Of a stretch of 64,000 nt of DNA, positions 60,883 through 64,000 are shown one piece after another; the stretch's first letter is position 1; every line of letters begins with the position of its first letter. Origin of the DNA: Candidatus Nomurabacteria bacterium (GTDB taxonomy: Bacteria > Patescibacteriota > Saccharimonadia > Saccharimonadales > Saccharimonadaceae); NCBI GenBank assembly GCA_020631935.1, contig JACKGP010000002.1, positions 209,936 through 273,935 on the forward strand. The letters are read 5' to 3'. The position numbers were made by a program, and so were the translations under genes. The notes beneath the pieces were generated by a model. That model ran no database searches. It was not told the origin of the DNA and saw only the letters and a program-made list of their open reading frames with translations.

Positions 60883-61409
60883 TTAATCTTTTTTAGATAG
60901 TACATTAATTCTTCTATTGAGCCACGGATGTCTTCAATCGCCCTATGAGCTTCAGGTTTTGCGAACTTCTTCCTGTATTTACCTTCAAAGACAACCTTCC
61001 AGGCACTAACATCTAGCATTCGATAATGAAGCTTCTCTGCTAATCTAGGCCATTCGTTATCGATAAATTTTCGATCTTGATGAATCGAATTTCCACCCAG
61101 CAAAACTGGACTATTGCTATCAAAATTTTCATCTACAAACTCTAGCAGCTCGTTTTCTACAGTCCCACCATTCTTAGCAGTTTCATTTTGCTTTTGTAGA
61201 GCTTCTCGAACCTCGGGAAAGCTATCCCAAAACTCACCGGTCATCCGATTAATCATAAGGTCCGACTCGACCTTCTTGGCAGCTTCATAAGTAGCAATCT
61301 CATTAAAGTCCCAATCTGTCGCGATTGCTGCAACCTCTAGTATTCGATCCTCTACAGGATCCAGTCCGGTCATCTCTAGGTCAATCCACAATATTTTTGC
61401 TTTCGCCAT
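60879..61409 (-). CDS. orn: Oligoribonuclease
   Basis: 176 residues. DEDDh exonuclease of the DnaQ fold: KILWIDLEMTGLDP (Asp, Glu), GGNSIHQDRKF (Asp), and HRAIEDIRGSIEEL (His, Asp). Degrades 2-5 nt RNAs, the last step of mRNA decay after PNPase and RNase J. TATACT seven bases before the ATG. Confidence 0.95.
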   Translation of the reverse strand: MAKAKILWIDLEMTGLDPVEDRILEVAAIATDWDFNEIATYEAAKKVESDLMINRMTGEFWDSFPEVREALQKQNETAKNGGTVENELLEFVDENFDSNSPVLLGGNSIHQDRKFIDNEWPRLAEKLHYRMLDVSAWKVVFEGKYRKKFAKPEAHRAIEDIRGSIEELMYYLKKIK

Positions 61410-61422
61410 ATCTACCAGTATA

Positions 61423-64000
61423 CTACGAGCTCATCGCTTTTACATCTGATGCAGTCAGGTAGCGATAGTCGTCATCGCCATATTTATAGCGGAACCTTAT
61501 CTCGCGACCATCGCGAATGGTCAACTTGTCCGGCAGCGTAGATCCATGACTCGGATTGAAGCCACTTATATAGGGAGACGCCTCCTCGCCTTCATAGCTT
61601 ACGTCATAAGTCCAGTCACCAATGTCGATACTTGTTGGCATATTCTCCTCTATAGATTGCCATTTTTCTGAAGAAATATAGTGTTCAATACTTATAGACT
61701 GCTCTACCATCTGCTGGCGCAATGTTGCGTCTAGCTCTCCAAGGCTAGCCACTCCCCTAGCGGCTTCTGTAATCATTGCCTCTAAATCATGCTGTGAAAT
61801 CGGTGGACGATCAAAAAAGTAACTCATCTGTTGCTTGGGAACGCGTTCAGCTAGATTGCCAAGCGCTCGTTTTAGATCACGAAGTTCACGCTGGGCTGGA
61901 CCTGGCTTTTCTAGCGCCGCCCTAGACAAAAGCTCAACTCGCCTTTCGTTGTCGGCGACCGCTCGCCGAACATCTCTTCTAGTACTGAGTTGCCCAATAG
62001 AAGATGTACTGACAGACTTTAGCCTACCGTCAGCAGATATTGCGGTCTCATCACGCACCGAAAGCGCCGCCCTACCAAGCGCGCTCCTAACTATAGTTTT
62101 TGTGGTGCTGATGCCCCTTTCTATCACATTGTGTAGATTATCGTCGTCATCAATATACCACCGTGGATAACCGGCAATGATTTCTGATTTGCCAATTGCC
62201 AGTTTCGCCAAGACGCTCCGGTTGCTAACCTGCCTATCATACTCATACGGTGTAGCTTTATCAGGTGCAATTACATTTCTATACCACACTATCGGCGGGT
62301 GAGGTTCACGACTGCCGTCTGGGTTGCGCTTTAATCGCCCTCGCCACTTCTTTCGTCCAACTTCATGGTATAGCATATGCGGCATTCCTGTTATTAACAT
62401 CTTCTGGAGTTCAATACGGTCTTCTGTAGATAGTGTGTTTTCGAGATTTTCATAAAGTCTATCGCCGTCCAGGCCCATGCTTCGACAAATCTTTCGATAC
62501 TGCTTATGGGCTCGCAGCACATTTTTAGCATCAAAACCGGCCTGTGCCAGGCTGTCTTCTGCATTGCCCTCCTCCAGATACTTCATAGAACCCATAAAAT
62601 AGTCTAACTGAGCTAGAAAATCGTCCTTGGTATCGGTCGATAGGTGTTTTCTAGCTAGCTCTAACTGGCTCGGATCGTATGATGCCAATCCACCAGCCTC
62701 TATAGATGCAGCAATGGCTGCCATCTGGTGTTTTTGTGCAACACTACCCCTTGATACAGACTCGGCCACCGCTCTTGCTAGTTCTGGACGAAGTGGATAT
62801 TTATCCATTTCTCGCCCCATTTCTGTCACCTCGCTTGATTCATCAACTGCACCCATTAGCCTAAGGACTGTATATGCCTCCTCGATAGTTCCTTTAGTAA
62901 CCTTGTGTATTAGGTAGTCGTTGAGGTTATAGAAATCTCGATTCATTGCAGCTGCACTCAAGACATTTCGTGTGATAACAGTGTGATAAATATCAGCTGG
63001 AATATGCTCCAGGCGGTGCTCTAGCTCCGTAAAGTCATCAGCATGGTATGCGTCCTGGTGTCTGCGAACGTGCGGCAATGGCTGCGCCAAAAAGAATGCA
63101 GCCCCATCTATGTCGCGACCACCCCTACCCATCTGTTGTATCAGCTCGGCTTGAGTACAAAGACGCCTTGGTAGACCCGAAGCGTTCTCAGCATCTAGCT
63201 CGGGGCTTTTTGTCCAACCATCACTAATCACCCGATCAACACCAGGTATTGTAATACCGGACTGCCCTGCAGAAGTCGAAATAATGGCTGTTTTTTGGTC
63301 AATACTGTCGTGAAAAATAGCCCTACGCTCAGACTCAGTTATCTTTGAATGTAGCGCCAATATTCGCAGATCTGGATGTCTACGCTGCAACTCATTTTTT
63401 ATTGCTCCGATAGATCGCTTGCCATCAGTAAAAATCAGCGTTTTATTTGCATCAACACATTCTGCGTCATAGACATCCACCACAGTATCTTCGGGTCTTT
63501 CATTATACGAAATGTCGTGCGGTCTACCCTCTACAACCACTCTTGGAATCGGCTTGCCATTGATCGGCATATAGGCTTGCTGGATCTCATTTTCGTTTAG
63601 AGTCGCACTCATCAAAACCATGTTCCATCTATCGTGCTCGGTCATCATTTCGGCTGCAGTTGCCACTGCAAACTCAGTCTCAATGTTTCCCTCGTGAACC
63701 TCATCAGCAACAATCAATACACGCTTGCCCCGCCATTCAGTCTCAAGCTCTGGCGCACGTTTTTTAAAAACCGCCGAAGTCATTACCTGAATAACACTGT
63801 CGTCTCGAAGTGTAGCATGGTCAGAATGCGCCATGCCAACCAGATGCTTTGGCATTTTTAGGTTTTTATCATTAAATTGGACGCTCAGCTCCTCATCGAT
63901 ACGCTCAGATATTCCGTCGGTAGTTACGCGTCTAGGTTGCAGATAGACAATATGGTCGTAGCCCATCTCTAGCGCATATTGAGCCAGTTGAGTCGATTTG
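61423..64000 (-). CDS. DEAH-box ATP-dependent helicase, N-terminus outside the window
   Basis: At least 859 codons visible; the Walker A region lies beyond base 64000. Motif Ia YLQPRRV, Walker B ADEVHEGN, motif III VLMSATL, IISTSAGQSGITI, and motif VI QMGRGGRDIDG identify an HrpA/HrpB-like RNA helicase. The HA2 region follows (LLRLMGAVDESSEVTEMGRE) and then a long C-terminal part without clear family. The -box is DEVH rather than DEAH. Probably ribosome- or mRNA-linked. Confidence 0.88.
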   Translation of the reverse strand, partial: KSTQLAQYALEMGYDHIVYLQPRRVTTDGISERIDEELSVQFNDKNLKMPKHLVGMAHSDHATLRDDSVIQVMTSAVFKKRAPELETEWRGKRVLIVADEVHEGNIETEFAVATAAEMMTEHDRWNMVLMSATLNENEIQQAYMPINGKPIPRVVVEGRPHDISYNERPEDTVVDVYDAECVDANKTLIFTDGKRSIGAIKNELQRRHPDLRILALHSKITESERRAIFHDSIDQKTAIISTSAGQSGITIPGVDRVISDGWTKSPELDAENASGLPRRLCTQAELIQQMGRGGRDIDGAAFFLAQPLPHVRRHQDAYHADDFTELEHRLEHIPADIYHTVITRNVLSAAAMNRDFYNLNDYLIHKVTKGTIEEAYTVLRLMGAVDESSEVTEMGREMDKYPLRPELARAVAESVSRGSVAQKHQMAAIAASIEAGGLASYDPSQLELARKHLSTDTKDDFLAQLDYFMGSMKYLEEGNAEDSLAQAGFDAKNVLRAHKQYRKICRSMGLDGDRLYENLENTLSTEDRIELQKMLITGMPHMLYHEVGRKKWRGRLKRNPDGSREPHPPIVWYRNVIAPDKATPYEYDRQVSNRSVLAKLAIGKSEIIAGYPRWYIDDDDNLHNVIERGISTTKTIVRSALGRAALSVRDETAISADGRLKSVSTSSIGQLSTRRDVRRAVADNERRVELLSRAALEKPGPAQRELRDLKRALGNLAERVPKQQMSYFFDRPPISQHDLEAMITEAARGVASLGELDATLRQQMVEQSISIEHYISSEKWQSIEENMPTSIDIGDWTYDVSYEGEEASPYISGFNPSHGSTLPDKLTIRDGREIRFRYKYGDDDYRYLTASDVKAMSS

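Overview
The window reads as the chromosome of a small-genome bacterium of the Patescibacteria (CPR) type, most like Candidatus Saccharibacteria. This rests on gene content and habits: compact operons, TGA used as a normal stop, a single type IV pilus locus, a DnaG without its zinc ligands, and many genes whose start codon sits 5-8 bases downstream of a -10 box (apparently leaderless mRNAs). The phylum call is inference; no rRNA is present to test it.

Layout. 1-1669: 3' part of thrS behind a T-box. 1670-5543: tRNA-Val(GAC) with an integrated 3.8 kb element (E1). 5544-9806: a 46-codon ORF, a GT2 glycosyltransferase pair, tRNA-Asp(GTC), a SurA/PpiC-like protein and a PH-domain membrane protein. 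9807-14345: tRNA-Arg(CCU) with a second, related 4.5 kb element (E2). 14395-15884: ndk and a XerC/D recombinase. 15902-31088: a type IV pilus locus (minor pilins, pilD, pilin, pilC, pilT, pilB, pilO/N/M, a 955-residue secreted protein). 31198-46345: housekeeping genes (ychF, tlyA, efp, rpsR-ssb-rpsF, ftsK, RNase J, UDG, pnp, rpsO, truB, rpsT). 46359-64000: replication, repair and transcription genes (holA, mutM, polA, two sigma-70 factors, dnaG, orn, a DEAH helicase cut by the window edge) and a BspA-type leucine-rich-repeat surface protein.

The most unusual part is E1 and E2. Each starts exactly at the CCA end of a tRNA gene, carries a large serine recombinase gene bounded by long inverted repeats (A), then a cargo segment bounded by a second pair of inverted repeats (B), and ends at a copy of the tRNA 3' end followed by the displaced tRNA terminator. 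The junction between the recombinase and cargo segments is an intact attP-like sequence in inverted orientation. The excised circle would therefore carry two inverted copies of a roughly 290 bp (E1) or 370 bp (E2) att-bearing repeat, separating a recombinase half from a cargo half. The recombinase reading frame runs across the crossover point. In the integrated state its last residues are encoded by the antisense strand of the tRNA, while the middle junction encodes a different 14-residue tail that is conserved between E1 and E2. Both recombinase leaders can form a covarying H-type pseudoknot next to the start codon.

The E1 cargo is itself a small array of two GC-rich gene cassettes. Each cassette is bounded by a 12-13 bp inverted repeat, has a long hairpin on each side of its ORF, and is separated from the next by a repeated spacer. 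One consensus promoter at the array entrance reads through both, an integron-like layout without a tyrosine integrase. The E2 cargo holds a protein-kinase-like gene, a Nudix hydrolase and a HIT protein.
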